DNA of 64,000 nt, taken from NCBI RefSeq assembly GCF_900091845.1, contig NZ_FMCI01000114.1, positions 30,932 to 94,931 of the forward strand, read 5' to 3'. The stretch's first letter is position 1, and each line of letters starts with the position of its first letter. A program made the translations under genes and the position numbers. This stretch comes from Streptomyces sp. SolWspMP-5a-2. Its GTDB lineage: Bacteria > Actinomycetota > Actinomycetes > Streptomycetales > Streptomycetaceae. Shown piece by piece: positions 19,591 through 28,189 of the stretch. Below the pieces are notes generated by a model that saw only the letters and a list, made by a program, of their open reading frames with translations, had not been told where the DNA came from and did no database searches.

Positions 19591-21112
19591 GGATCTCCTC
19601 GAAGGCGCCGTCCAGGGAGCCCTGCCGGGCGTCGAAGAGGCGGCCGCCGGTCAGGTCGGCGATGTGGGTGAGTTCGGCGCGGTCGGAGTCGCCGAACAGG
19701 ATGGGGAAGACCGGGATCTCCCGCTGCCGCCCGTCGAGCCCGCGGTAGAAGGCGTCGAATTCGGCCGGGCGCGCGCCGGTGGTGTTCTCGCCGTCCGTCA
19801 TCAGCACGATCGACGTGAACGTGTCGCCGCCGGAGCCCAGATGCCCGTACGCCGCCTCCAGCGAGGTGTAGATCGCCGTGTCGCCGTCGGCTTCCAGGGC
19901 CCGGGTGTCGGCGCGGATGCCGTCGAGGCCGCGTTCGGGGTCGGCCGGTTCGACGACGTGCGTGCGCACGCTCTTGACCCCGGAACCGAACGGCATCAGC
20001 GTCACCTCCTCGCGCTCCCTGAAGTCCCCGGTGAGACCGGTGAGCGCGGTCTTCAGCCGGGCGATGCGCTCGCCGCGCATGGAGCCGGAGGTGTCCAGCA
20101 CGTACACCGTGCGCGACGGGCGGCGCAGCTCGTTCTCGTACGCGTCGAGCAGCCCGTCCGCCACCGAACGGCTGCCGGGGAAGGGGAGTTCGCGGCGGCG
20201 CGCGGTGTCGAGCCCGGCGGCGGGCGGCACCGAGGCGACCACCGGACGGCGGTGGGTGCGCTCGGTGATCAGCCGCTGGATTGGGGCGCTGCGCAGCGCC
20301 GCGGTGAGCCTGCGGACGTCCTCGCGGGTCGTGGCGGAGGTACCGGCGAGGGAGGAGAGCGGGTAGTCGGCGGTGACCACGCCGTCCTTGGGCCGGATCA
20401 CGGTCAGGCCCGGGATGCCCTTGAGGACGGACTCGTAGTTCAGGAGCGCCTCGACGTTCCCGCGCCGCCGGTAGGCGGCCGCCAGCCAGCCCGACGAACC
20501 CGACGTCAGCTTCTGCCCGGCGAAGAACTCCTTCAGCCGGGGCGTCGCCTTCGCCACGTCCGCGTCGGTGAGCGCCGACTGGGCGCCGGAGAGCGCCGAG
20601 GCGACCGAGACGAGGGTGGCGAAACCGGAGTTGGAGCGCGCCGGGTCGGTCATGCCGTAGCCGATCTCGCCGTCCCGCACGGACTGTTCGACCTGGGACC
20701 AGGTGACGTCGGCCGGGCTCCAGCCGAGCGCCCGCACGGTCTCCGTGCGCACCCCGACCGCCACCGGGCTCGACATGATCGGCGTCTCCGAGACGACCCG
20801 CTTCGCCGCCTCGGGCCGCAGCCGCAGCCAGTCGTCCGACGACAGCCACACCGCGTCGTAGTGCCCCTCGGCCCCGCCCTTGGCGAGCAGGTCCACGGCG
20901 TCCAGGGTGCCCAGGTAGGTGGGCCGGACGGTGATCCCGGTCTCCTCGCGGACCCGGTCGAGGACCGGCGTCATGTCGGCCAGCTCGCTGGAGGCGAGGA
21001 CACGCAGGGTGCCGGGGGCCGCGGACGCCGGGTCGGCCGGGGTGTCCCGGGCCGCGGTGCAGGCGCTCAGCAGGGCGGCGGCGGTCGCGGCCAGCGCGAT
21101 CACGCGTCTCAC
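19577..21112 (-). CDS. Lipoprotein fusing a solute-binding-like domain to a von Willebrand A domain
   Basis: Exported protein of 511 residues. Signal peptide with lipobox LSAC (Cys18). Residues about 35-300 look like a periplasmic type II solute-binding fold (LRVLASSELADMTPV start, DPARSNSGFA in the middle). Residues about 333-511 are a VWA domain with a complete MIDAS start, D340-x-S-x-S344, plus the later SIVLMTDGEN stretch. The GTG start overlaps the telA stop by four bases (GTGA), implying coupled translation. It probably binds a metal-dependent protein partner or ligand at the cell surface. This pairing is unusual outside TelA/Ter-linked loci. Confidence 0.85.
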   Translation of the reverse strand: MRRVIALAATAAALLSACTAARDTPADPASAAPGTLRVLASSELADMTPVLDRVREETGITVRPTYLGTLDAVDLLAKGGAEGHYDAVWLSSDDWLRLRPEAAKRVVSETPIMSSPVAVGVRTETVRALGWSPADVTWSQVEQSVRDGEIGYGMTDPARSNSGFATLVSVASALSGAQSALTDADVAKATPRLKEFFAGQKLTSGSSGWLAAAYRRRGNVEALLNYESVLKGIPGLTVIRPKDGVVTADYPLSSLAGTSATTREDVRRLTAALRSAPIQRLITERTHRRPVVASVPPAAGLDTARRRELPFPGSRSVADGLLDAYENELRRPSRTVYVLDTSGSMRGERIARLKTALTGLTGDFREREEVTLMPFGSGVKSVRTHVVEPADPERGLDGIRADTRALEADGDTAIYTSLEAAYGHLGSGGDTFTSIVLMTDGENTTGARPAEFDAFYRGLDGRQREIPVFPILFGDSDRAELTHIADLTGGRLFDARQGSLDGAFEEIRGYQ

Positions 21113-22296
21113 GCGGTGCCCCCGTCCAGCGCGCCCCGGGACCGGCTGCGCTCCAGGTAGACGCTGGCGGACTCCAGTTCGGAGGTGAGGGACTCGACGG
21201 TGGTCGCCATCACCTCGGTGGCGCGCACCTTGTAGGTGTCGATCGCGTCCAGGGTGCGGTAGATCTGCTGGAACGCGGCCCGCAGCGTCTCGGCGCCCAC
21301 CGCGGGGTCGGCGGCGATCCGCTGGATCTCCCCGCTCTGCGTGGCCAGCATCTCCGCGTTGCCCCTGATCAGGTCCTCGGTGGTGGAGCGCAGCGCGTTG
21401 ACCTGCTCGACGACCTTGCGCTGGTTGTCCAGCGCGGACGCCAGCATCACCGCGATCCGCAGCGCGGAGACCGTGGTGGTGGCGGCCCGGTCGACGCCCT
21501 TGATCAGCTCGTCGTTGTTGCGGCGCACCACGTCCATGGCGAGGTAGCCCTGCGCGCAGACCGCGAGCTGGGTGAGCAGGTCCTGCTGCTTCTGCCGGAC
21601 CGGGAAGAGCACGTCGGCCCGGAGCGCGTCCGCCTGCTGCGGATCGGTCGCCTCGACGCCGGTGAGGTGCTGTTCGACGGCGGTGTCGAGGGCCTCGGTG
21701 AGCACCACGTACTCCTGGAGCTTGCCCATGGTCTCCCACAGCCGCACCCGCTCCGTCTGCAACGCCGCGTTGTCGCGCCGCAGTTCGTCCTGGCCGCCGC
21801 GCAGCGAACCGACAATCTTGTTCAACGTGCCCTGCGCGGACGCGTACTTGGCGACGTGGTCGCGCAGCCTGTTGCCGCCGGGCAGCCGGGACAGCAGGCG
21901 GCGGCCCCGGTTCGCGGGCAGGTCGCGGGGGTCCAGGTCCCCGACCACGCGCCGCAGTTCGACCAGGGACCCGGCGACCTGGCTCTGCGCGTCGCCTCCC
22001 CGGTCGGGCAGCGCGCGCACGGTCCGCTCCAGCATCCGGTTGGACTGCGCGGCCGCGCTGCGCATCTCGCCGCCGCCCAGCGCGGTGATCTCGCCGACCT
22101 TGCCCGCGAACGCGGGGGAGCGGGCGTCGAGCGCCGCGAGGTCGGCGACGTAGCCCGCGGCCTTCTCGGCCAGACCGGCCCTGACCGTCTCGTCGACGGG
22201 CACCAGCCCGCCGGCCTTCTCCCGCGGCACCGGGGCGACGGCCTCGGGCGGGGTGAGCGTGAACGTCTCGTCGGTCATCGGTGGGTCCCCCGTCAT
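21109..22296 (-). CDS. telA: TelA family toxic-anion resistance protein
   Basis: Protein of 395 residues, nearly all helical, matching TelA (PF05816). Recognisable stretches are QYxxL-like pairing in the middle (KLQEYVVLTEALDTAVEQ), the DVLFPVRQKQQDLLTQLAVCAQGYLA core, and TTVSALRIAVMLASAL. TelA proteins are cytoplasmic and linked to tellurite, colicin or envelope-stress tolerance by an unknown mechanism. The ATG at 22296 overlaps the upstream stop (ATGA); a second ATG lies at 22278. It sits between two solute-binding-like genes in one overlapping operon. Confidence 0.9.
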   Translation of the reverse strand: MTGDPPMTDETFTLTPPEAVAPVPREKAGGLVPVDETVRAGLAEKAAGYVADLAALDARSPAFAGKVGEITALGGGEMRSAAAQSNRMLERTVRALPDRGGDAQSQVAGSLVELRRVVGDLDPRDLPANRGRRLLSRLPGGNRLRDHVAKYASAQGTLNKIVGSLRGGQDELRRDNAALQTERVRLWETMGKLQEYVVLTEALDTAVEQHLTGVEATDPQQADALRADVLFPVRQKQQDLLTQLAVCAQGYLAMDVVRRNNDELIKGVDRAATTTVSALRIAVMLASALDNQRKVVEQVNALRSTTEDLIRGNAEMLATQSGEIQRIAADPAVGAETLRAAFQQIYRTLDAIDTYKVRATEVMATTVESLTSELESASVYLERSRSRGALDGGTA

Positions 22297-23366
22297 CCCC
22301 GGGCCCGGCGTGCCATGTCGCGCAGCACCGCGTAGGTGGGCACGGGAGCCTGCCGGACACCGGTCAGTGTCTGGTTGAGGTAGTCGGCGTGGGCGGCGGT
22401 GGCCGCCTCGAACTCGGAGGTCGCGCCCTGCGGACGGAACCCGTGGCGCACCGCGAGCCGCCGCAGCGCCGGGTCGGTGCTGAGCAGTTCGCCGAGGGCG
22501 CGGCCGTCGTCGGTGAGCGGGACGACCGTGTGGTCGCTGGTCGCGGTGGTGTCCGGGTAGAGCACCACCAGGTCGTCGCCCGCCTGCCCGGCCGCGAGCA
22601 GCGAGGCCACCTGTGACTCGTAGACCAGCACCAGCGGGTTCCCGGCGCCGCTGACGAAGTCACGGAACGCCGCGTCGCTGCTGGACTGCTGGGCGCCCTG
22701 GACGCTGATCAGCTTGCGCATCAGGGGCGCGGTCCGCCCGACGTCCGCGGCGTTCGCGGCGACCTTGCCGCCCGCGGCGACGTAGGAGGCGGCGGCGAGG
22801 TAGAGGGCGCCGGAGTTGGAACTCTCCGGGTCGGTGCTGGTGATGGCCAGCGTGCCGGTCAACTCCCCGTGCTTGTCCGCCCCCTTGAGCTGCTGCCAGG
22901 TCCGGTCGTGCCGGGCGGCGTCGAGGTAGGCGGCCATCCGCAGGGTGCCGCGGTGGCCCGTGACGTCGGCGAGGCCGTTGCCGGCGAGCACCCCGGCCGC
23001 GGCGCGGTGCGCCACCACCACGAGCGGTGAGTAGAAGGGGCGCGGCAGCGGCTCCCGCACCCGGAACTTCGCGGCCAGCGCGTCGGCCGGCGCCTGACTG
23101 GACGGGAACGCGAAGTCGTACCCCTTGAGGTCGAGTCCCTCCATGGCCCAGGACCCGGAGGTCTCGGCCTTCACGGTCCAGCCCTCGGTGGCGAGGGCCT
23201 TCACCACGTCGGGGTCGGCGAAGAACTCGGCCTTCTCCGACCCGATCACTCCTCGCACGGTCTTCGTTGCCGTGCCTGTGTCCCCTGAGTCCCGGCCCGC
23301 CACGACGGCTGCCACCACGCCGCCGACCAGCAGCACCGCGAGGACGATTCCCGCGATACGTCTCAC
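22293..23366 (-). CDS. Membrane-anchored solute-binding-like protein
   Basis: First gene of the TelA operon, about 357 residues. An N-terminal anchor (RRIAGIVLAVLLVGGVVAAVVAG, split here only by description) is followed by a type II solute-binding fold with the STDPESSNSG segment near 165, which also appears in the VWA lipoprotein as TDPARSNSG. No lipobox cysteine follows, so it is probably held by an uncleaved helix. The GTG at 23366 is the best start by homology-like features but has no ribosome site, so the start is uncertain. No ABC permease or ATPase is present, suggesting sensing rather than transport. Confidence 0.75.
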   Translation of the reverse strand: MRRIAGIVLAVLLVGGVVAAVVAGRDSGDTGTATKTVRGVIGSEKAEFFADPDVVKALATEGWTVKAETSGSWAMEGLDLKGYDFAFPSSQAPADALAAKFRVREPLPRPFYSPLVVVAHRAAAGVLAGNGLADVTGHRGTLRMAAYLDAARHDRTWQQLKGADKHGELTGTLAITSTDPESSNSGALYLAAASYVAAGGKVAANAADVGRTAPLMRKLISVQGAQQSSSDAAFRDFVSGAGNPLVLVYESQVASLLAAGQAGDDLVVLYPDTTATSDHTVVPLTDDGRALGELLSTDPALRRLAVRHGFRPQGATSEFEAATAAHADYLNQTLTGVRQAPVPTYAVLRDMARRARG

Positions 23367-23540
23367 AGGAGGGAGCCTGCTCGCGGAAACCCACGTTCCG
23401 GTGCGAGTGGGATGAACGGGGAGTGAAGCGGGCGTCCCGTTATCCAACGCGGGGTGGAGAAAGGGCGGTTGAGAGGGCGTCATCGCAGCCGGAGCCGACA
23501 TCGCCGTCCACACCGGCATCCGGCACCGGGCTGAGCGTCT

Positions 23541-23644
23541 CCGGACTGCCGGACTGCCGGACTGCCGGACTGCCGGACTGCCGGACCGCCGGACCGCCGG
23601 ACCGCGGGATCACGGGACCGCGTGGTCGCGGGACCGCCGGACAG
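23541..23644. repeat. Thirteen 8-bp tandem repeats upstream of the TelA operon
   Basis: Five perfect copies of ccggactg (23541-23580) run into three of ccggaccg (23581-23604) and five diverged copies to 23644. The array lies in the 365-bp gap 23367-23731, between the TelA operon start and the end of the upstream gene. No gene is supported there. Confidence 0.85.
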
Positions 23645-23731
23645 GGGCGGGTCGGGTCCGTGGTCGGTGGCGCCCGGTCCGCGTGCGTCTTGGGCGCGCG
23701 GACCGGGGCCGTCTGTGGGGCCCCGGTCCGG

Positions 23732-24148
23732 TCAGCGGGCGGCGAGGGCGTGCGGGCGCAGGGCCGCCGTGTGGGCGTCGATGCGCTCGGCGGACAGGAT
23801 CGCCGCCGCCGTGTCCGCCCGGGACGCCGCCACGACCAGGGCCCGTCCGGCGAGCGCCTGGGCCCGCTGGTGGAGCGCGGCCGGGTCGGAGCCGGGGACG
23901 GTGGCGGAGAGCCGGGCCGGGGCGGACCCGCCGCGCAGCCGGGCCACCTGGTCGGCGAGCCGCCGCGCCGCCGCGTCCAGCTCGGCGGACGGGACGGTCG
24001 CGCGCAGCTCGTCGGTGACGGCGAGCAGGGCCGCGAGATGGCCCGCGAGCTGGATGTCCAGCTCCTCCTCGCGGGACCGGTGGGGGAAGTCGGAGGGCGT
24101 GCCGGTCATCGTGCTGTGGACCGACTTGGTGCGGATCGGTTCGTACAT
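23732..24148 (-). CDS. Conserved helical protein of unknown function
   Basis: Protein of 138 residues, largely helical (Ala, Leu and Arg rich) with no signal peptide, membrane segment or recognised motif. I chose ATG 24148 because GGAGG lies seven bases before it. A small inverted repeat and a TAGGAT -10-like hexamer stand upstream. It lies upstream of the TelA operon in the same direction but about 365 bp away. Not recognised. Confidence 0.7.
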   Translation of the reverse strand: MYEPIRTKSVHSTMTGTPSDFPHRSREEELDIQLAGHLAALLAVTDELRATVPSAELDAAARRLADQVARLRGGSAPARLSATVPGSDPAALHQRAQALAGRALVVAASRADTAAAILSAERIDAHTAALRPHALAAR

Positions 24149-24187
24149 GGGACGGCCTCCCGTGCGGTGACAGGAAACCATCCTAGC

Positions 24188-24202
24188 TTAGATCTCGTCT
24201 AA
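24188..24202. promoter_or_regulatory. Inverted repeat TTAGA-N5-TCTAA in a promoter spacer
   Basis: The palindrome lies between a weak ACAACT -35 and TAGGAT -10 (minus strand), 40-54 bases before the start of the gene at 23732-24148. The TTAG/CTAA ends recall iron-regulator boxes, but the spacing does not match the 19-bp IdeR/DmdR consensus. Confidence 0.4.
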
Positions 24203-24250
24203 AGTTGTGCGCGTCACAAAACAGGACCTTCTACCTACTGTGGGTGAGGG

Positions 24251-25462
24251 TCACGGCTGGCCGTAGCCGTCGAGGAAGTGGGCGATCCGCCCGACCGCGT
24301 CCCGCAGGTCCCCGACGGACGGCAGGGTGACGACCCGGAAATGGTCGGGTTCCGGCCAGTTGAAGCCGGTGCCCTGGACGACCATGATCTTCTCGCGGCG
24401 CAGCAGGTCGAGCGCCATCCGCCGGTCGTCCTTGATCTTGAACGTCTTCGGGTCGAGCCGCGGGAAGAGGTACAGCGCGCCCTTCGGCCGGACGCAGGTC
24501 ACGCCCGGGATCTGGGTCAGCAGCTCGTAGGCGGTGTCGATCTGCTCCTTCAGCCGCCCGCCGGGCAGCACCAGCTCGCCGATGGTCTGGCGGCCGCTGA
24601 GCGCGGCGACCACGCCGTGCTGGCCCGGCATGTTCGCGCACAGGCGCATGTTCGCCAGGATCGTCAGGCCCTCGATGTAGGAGTCGGCGTGCGCGCGCGG
24701 TCCCGAGATGGCCATCCAGCCGACCCGGTACCCGGCCACCCGGTACGCCTTCGACATGCCGTTGAAGGTGAGGGTGAGCAGGTCGGGGGCGACCTTGGCG
24801 GTCGGGATGTGGGTGGCGCCGTCGTAGAGGATCTTGTCGTAGATCTCGTCGGAGCAGACCAGCAGGTTGTGGCGGCGGGCGATGTCGGTGAGCCCCTTGA
24901 GCACCGCCTCGTCGTACACCGCGCCCGTGGGGTTGTTCGGGTTGATGACGACGATCGCCTTGGTGCGGTCGGTGACCTTGCGCTCCACGTCGGCGAGGTC
25001 GGGCATCCAGTCGGACTGCTCGTCGCACCGGTAGTGCACGGCGGTGCCGCCGGAGAGCGAGACGGCGGCCGTCCACAGGGGGTAGTCGGGGGCGGGCACG
25101 AGGACCTCGTCGCCGTCGTCGAGCAGGCCCTGCATGGCCATGACGATCAGCTCGGAGACGCCGTTGCCGATGAAGACGTGCTCGACGTCGGTCTCGATGC
25201 CGAGGGTCTGGTTGTGCATGACGACCGCGCGCCGGGCCGCCAGCAGCCCCTTCGCGTCGCCGTAGCCGTGGGCCGTGGAGACGTTGCGGAGGATGTCCTC
25301 CAGGATCTCCGGCGGGCACTCGAAGCCGAACGCGGCCGGGTTGCCGGTGTTCAGCTTGAGGATGCGGTGACCGGCCGCTTCCAGCCGCATCGCCTCCTCG
25401 AGGACCGGCCCGCGGATCTCGTAACAGACGTTGGAGAGCTTGGTCGACTGGATCACCTGCAT
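24251..25462 (-). CDS. Class I/II aminotransferase (AlaA-like)
   Basis: PLP-dependent aminotransferase of 403 residues in fold type I. Visible motifs: GNPAAFGFECP near 40, the NPNNPTGAVY stretch near 173-182, SDEIYD near 205 and the PLP lysine in TFNGMSKAYRVAGYR near 233-247. The sequence is closest in style to the AlaA/YfbQ glutamate-pyruvate aminotransferases (N-terminal STKLSNVCYEIRGPV). Likely reaction is alanine formation from pyruvate and glutamate. The start at 25462 has no clear ribosome site. It faces away from the protease gene; a 7-bp inverted repeat lies upstream. Confidence 0.88.
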   Translation of the reverse strand: MQVIQSTKLSNVCYEIRGPVLEEAMRLEAAGHRILKLNTGNPAAFGFECPPEILEDILRNVSTAHGYGDAKGLLAARRAVVMHNQTLGIETDVEHVFIGNGVSELIVMAMQGLLDDGDEVLVPAPDYPLWTAAVSLSGGTAVHYRCDEQSDWMPDLADVERKVTDRTKAIVVINPNNPTGAVYDEAVLKGLTDIARRHNLLVCSDEIYDKILYDGATHIPTAKVAPDLLTLTFNGMSKAYRVAGYRVGWMAISGPRAHADSYIEGLTILANMRLCANMPGQHGVVAALSGRQTIGELVLPGGRLKEQIDTAYELLTQIPGVTCVRPKGALYLFPRLDPKTFKIKDDRRMALDLLRREKIMVVQGTGFNWPEPDHFRVVTLPSVGDLRDAVGRIAHFLDGYGQP

Positions 25463-25493
25463 GTCTGGGAGCTTACGGCCCGGTAACGGACCG

Positions 25494-25516
25494 CGCGTGG
25501 TGTTTTCCGCCACGCG
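25494..25516. promoter_or_regulatory. Inverted repeat CGCGTGG-N9-CCACGCG upstream of the aminotransferase
   Basis: Perfect 7-bp arms, 32 bases before the aminotransferase start, within the 228-bp divergent gap to the protease gene. It could be an operator or a leader hairpin. Confidence 0.4.
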
Positions 25517-25690
25517 TGCGCGCACCCGGTGCCTGCGCCGGTCCCCGCGCCCGGACCCGCCGCCTTCACGGCGGCCGTATGACCGGAAACCGCTCCTTGT
25601 TCCGTCCCCTCCGCCCCACAACAATGCACATGACAATTTCGAGAGCGGGCGGACGATCTCCGGCCGCTCGCGTCCACGAGGGGACCCCAC

Positions 25691-26515
25691 ATGAGAAAGC
25701 CTCTCCTTGCCGCGCTCGCGACCCTGGCCATCGCCGGGACCGGGGTGGCACCCGCGGTCGCCGCGCCGCAGGCCGCGGCCGTGACCGTCGACTTCGCGGG
25801 CATCGTCTCGCTCAGCAACTGTTCCGGCTCGGTCGTCCGCTTCCCCGGCTCGACGGACACCGCCCCCGCGCTGGTGATGACCAACGGGCACTGCCTGGAG
25901 ACCGGCTTCCCGAGCCCCGGCCAGGTCATCACGGGCCAGTCCTCCAGCCGCACCTTCGGGCTGCTGAACTCGGCCGGGACCACCGTCGCCACGCTCCGCG
26001 CCAACCAGGTCCTCTACTCGACCATGACCGACACGGACGTGACGATCTACCGCACGACCACCACCTACGCGGCGATCAAGAGCGCGTACGGGATCAGCCC
26101 GCTCACCCTCAGCGCCTCGCACCCCACCGCGGGAACCGCCATCAAGGTCGTCTCCGGGTACTGGAAGACGATCTACAGCTGCAACATCGACGGCTTCGTG
26201 TACCGCCTCAAGGAGGGGAGCTGGACCTGGAAGGACTCGGTCCGCTACACCTCCGCCTGCAACACCATCGGCGGCACCTCGGGCTCCCCGGTGATCGACA
26301 CCAGCACCGGGCAGGTCGTCGCCGTCAACAACACGGGCAACGAGGACGGCGCGAGCTGCACCGTCAACAACCCGTGCGAGGTCGACGCGAACGGCACGGT
26401 GACCGTCCGCAAGGGCATCAACTACGCCGAGGAGACCTACAACATCCCGGCCTGCTTCACCTCGGCCAACGTGCTGAACCTCAGCGCCGCCGCCTGCACC
26501 CTGCCCAAGCCCTAA
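25691..26515 (+). CDS. Secreted trypsin-like serine protease (S1 family)
   Basis: Exported protease of 274 residues with a signal peptide (MRKPLLAALATLAIAG..., cleavage near AVAAP at 24-26). The catalytic triad is readable: H67 in TNGHC, D116 in DTDVT and S197 in GGTSGSPV. No zymogen-type pro-domain of alpha-lytic protease size is present. A GAGGGGACC ribosome site precedes the ATG. Single gene, divergent from the aminotransferase. Confidence 0.92.
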   Translation: MRKPLLAALATLAIAGTGVAPAVAAPQAAAVTVDFAGIVSLSNCSGSVVRFPGSTDTAPALVMTNGHCLETGFPSPGQVITGQSSSRTFGLLNSAGTTVATLRANQVLYSTMTDTDVTIYRTTTTYAAIKSAYGISPLTLSASHPTAGTAIKVVSGYWKTIYSCNIDGFVYRLKEGSWTWKDSVRYTSACNTIGGTSGSPVIDTSTGQVVAVNNTGNEDGASCTVNNPCEVDANGTVTVRKGINYAEETYNIPACFTSANVLNLSAAACTLPKP

Positions 26516-26566
26516 CGCCCTGACCGGAAGGGCTCACCGGCTCGCGATGCCCGGCCCGGCCCGGCA

Positions 26567-28177
26567 CTAGACCTGTCCGCGGCGGACCGAGCGGCCCGCC
26601 AGGACGTCGGTGCGGCGGCCGTCCTCGATCACCGGACGGCCGTCCACCAGGACGTGCGGGATGCCCACGGGCAGGGCGCGCGGCCGCTCGAAGGTGGACC
26701 CCGCCGCGACCGTCGCCGGATCGAACAGGACCAGGTCGGCCCGGTACCCCTCGCGCACCAGACCCCGGTCGGGCAGCCGCAGCCTGGCCGCGGGCCGCGC
26801 GGTCAGGTGGGCCACGCACTCCTCCAGCGACAGCACGCCCAACTCCCGCACGTACCGGCCGAGATAGTGCGGGAAGGTGCCGTACGCGCGCGGGTGCGGC
26901 TTGCTGCCCTGGAGGATGCCGTCCGAGCCGCCCGTGTGCACCGGGTGGCGCATGATCGTGCGGACGTTCTCCTCGTGGCCGACGTGCTGGAGGATCGTCG
27001 GGGCGAGCCGGTCCTCAAGGAGCAGCCGCCGCGCCGTCGTCCACGGGGTCTCGCCGCGCAGGTCCGCCGACTCCTGGACGGTGCGGCCGACGTACTCCGC
27101 GAGCGCCGCCGAGTTGACGCCGGAGATCTCGATGGTGTCCCACTCGACCGGCACGCCGTGGCAGCCGTCGGCGCCGGTCACCTCCAGGTGGTGGCGGACG
27201 CGCTCGGCCGTCGCGTCGTCGGCCAGCCGCCGCAGCACCGCCTCGGGACCGCCCTCGCCCGCCCAACTGGGCAGCACCGCCACCAGGGTGGTGCAGCCCG
27301 GGGTGTACGGGTAGGTGTCCAGGGTGATGTCGGCGCCCGCCGCGAGGGCGGTGTCGAGGAGGTCGAGGAGGGCGGGGGCGCGGCCCTCGTTCACCCCGAA
27401 GTTCATGGTGGCGTGCGCCAGATGGAGCGCGCAGCCCGCCTCCCGGGTGAGCGCCACCATCTCCTCGTACGCCTCCAGGGCGCCCGCCCCGTAGGAGCGG
27501 TGGTGCGGGCAGTAGTAGCCGCCGTAGGACGCCACCACCCGGCACAGCTCGGTGAGTTCGGCGTCCCGGGCGTACATGCCGGGGGTGTACGTCAGCCCCG
27601 ACGACAGGCCGACCGCGCCCTGTTCGAGGCCCTCCGCGACCAGCCGCCGCATCCGCTCCAGCTCGGCCGGGGTCGCCGCGCGGTCCTCCCAGCCGACGGC
27701 CAGCATCCGGACCGTGCCCTGCGGGACCAGGTAGGCGGCGTTCACCGCGATGCCCCGGTCCAGGCGGTCCAGGTACTCGCCGACCGAGCGCCAGTCGAAG
27801 TCGATGTCGTCGCCCGTGCCGTTCCAGCCGGTGATCGCGGAGCGCACCTCGGCGAGGGTGCGGTCGTCGACCGGCGCGTACGACAGGCCGTCCTGGCCGA
27901 GGACTTCGAGGGTGACGCCCTGCGCGGCCTTGGCGCTGTGGTCGGGGTCGCGCAGCAGGGCGAGGTCGCTGTGCGCGTGCATGTCGATGAAGCCGGGCGC
28001 CAGGACGAGGCCCGCCGCGTCCAACTCCCTTCGCGCTGTGGGGCGCTGGCAGCCCGCGGCCGCCGCCTCCTGGACGATCGAGACGATCCTGCCGCCGTCG
28101 ACCACCACGTCGGCGCGGTACGACGGGCCCCCGGAGCCGTCCACCACGTCCGCGTCCCGGATGACGAGTTCCTCCAC
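26567..28177 (-). CDS. N-acyl-D-amino-acid deacylase (amidohydrolase family)
   Basis: Zinc amidohydrolase of 536 residues that removes the acyl group from N-acyl-D-amino acids. It has the N-terminal beta-sandwich, the metal-site HAH (67-69) in PGFIDMHAHSD, the CPHHRSYG segment, and the C-terminal HTGGSDG aspartate motif used for catalysis. The PTIxxHVGHEENVRT style region is typical of D-aminoacylases. It is 12 bases downstream of the DSD1-type gene in the same direction, so the two likely form one operon for D-amino-acid breakdown. A short gap separates it from the protease gene end. Confidence 0.9.
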   Translation of the reverse strand: MEELVIRDADVVDGSGGPSYRADVVVDGGRIVSIVQEAAAAGCQRPTARRELDAAGLVLAPGFIDMHAHSDLALLRDPDHSAKAAQGVTLEVLGQDGLSYAPVDDRTLAEVRSAITGWNGTGDDIDFDWRSVGEYLDRLDRGIAVNAAYLVPQGTVRMLAVGWEDRAATPAELERMRRLVAEGLEQGAVGLSSGLTYTPGMYARDAELTELCRVVASYGGYYCPHHRSYGAGALEAYEEMVALTREAGCALHLAHATMNFGVNEGRAPALLDLLDTALAAGADITLDTYPYTPGCTTLVAVLPSWAGEGGPEAVLRRLADDATAERVRHHLEVTGADGCHGVPVEWDTIEISGVNSAALAEYVGRTVQESADLRGETPWTTARRLLLEDRLAPTILQHVGHEENVRTIMRHPVHTGGSDGILQGSKPHPRAYGTFPHYLGRYVRELGVLSLEECVAHLTARPAARLRLPDRGLVREGYRADLVLFDPATVAAGSTFERPRALPVGIPHVLVDGRPVIEDGRRTDVLAGRSVRRGQV

Positions 28178-28189
28178 GGCGGGCCTCCT

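Noticed and set aside
23541..23644. Tandem repeats considered as a CRISPR array
   Set aside because: Units are 8 bp without unique spacers and no cas genes are near; same for the 17-bp and 32-bp repeats.
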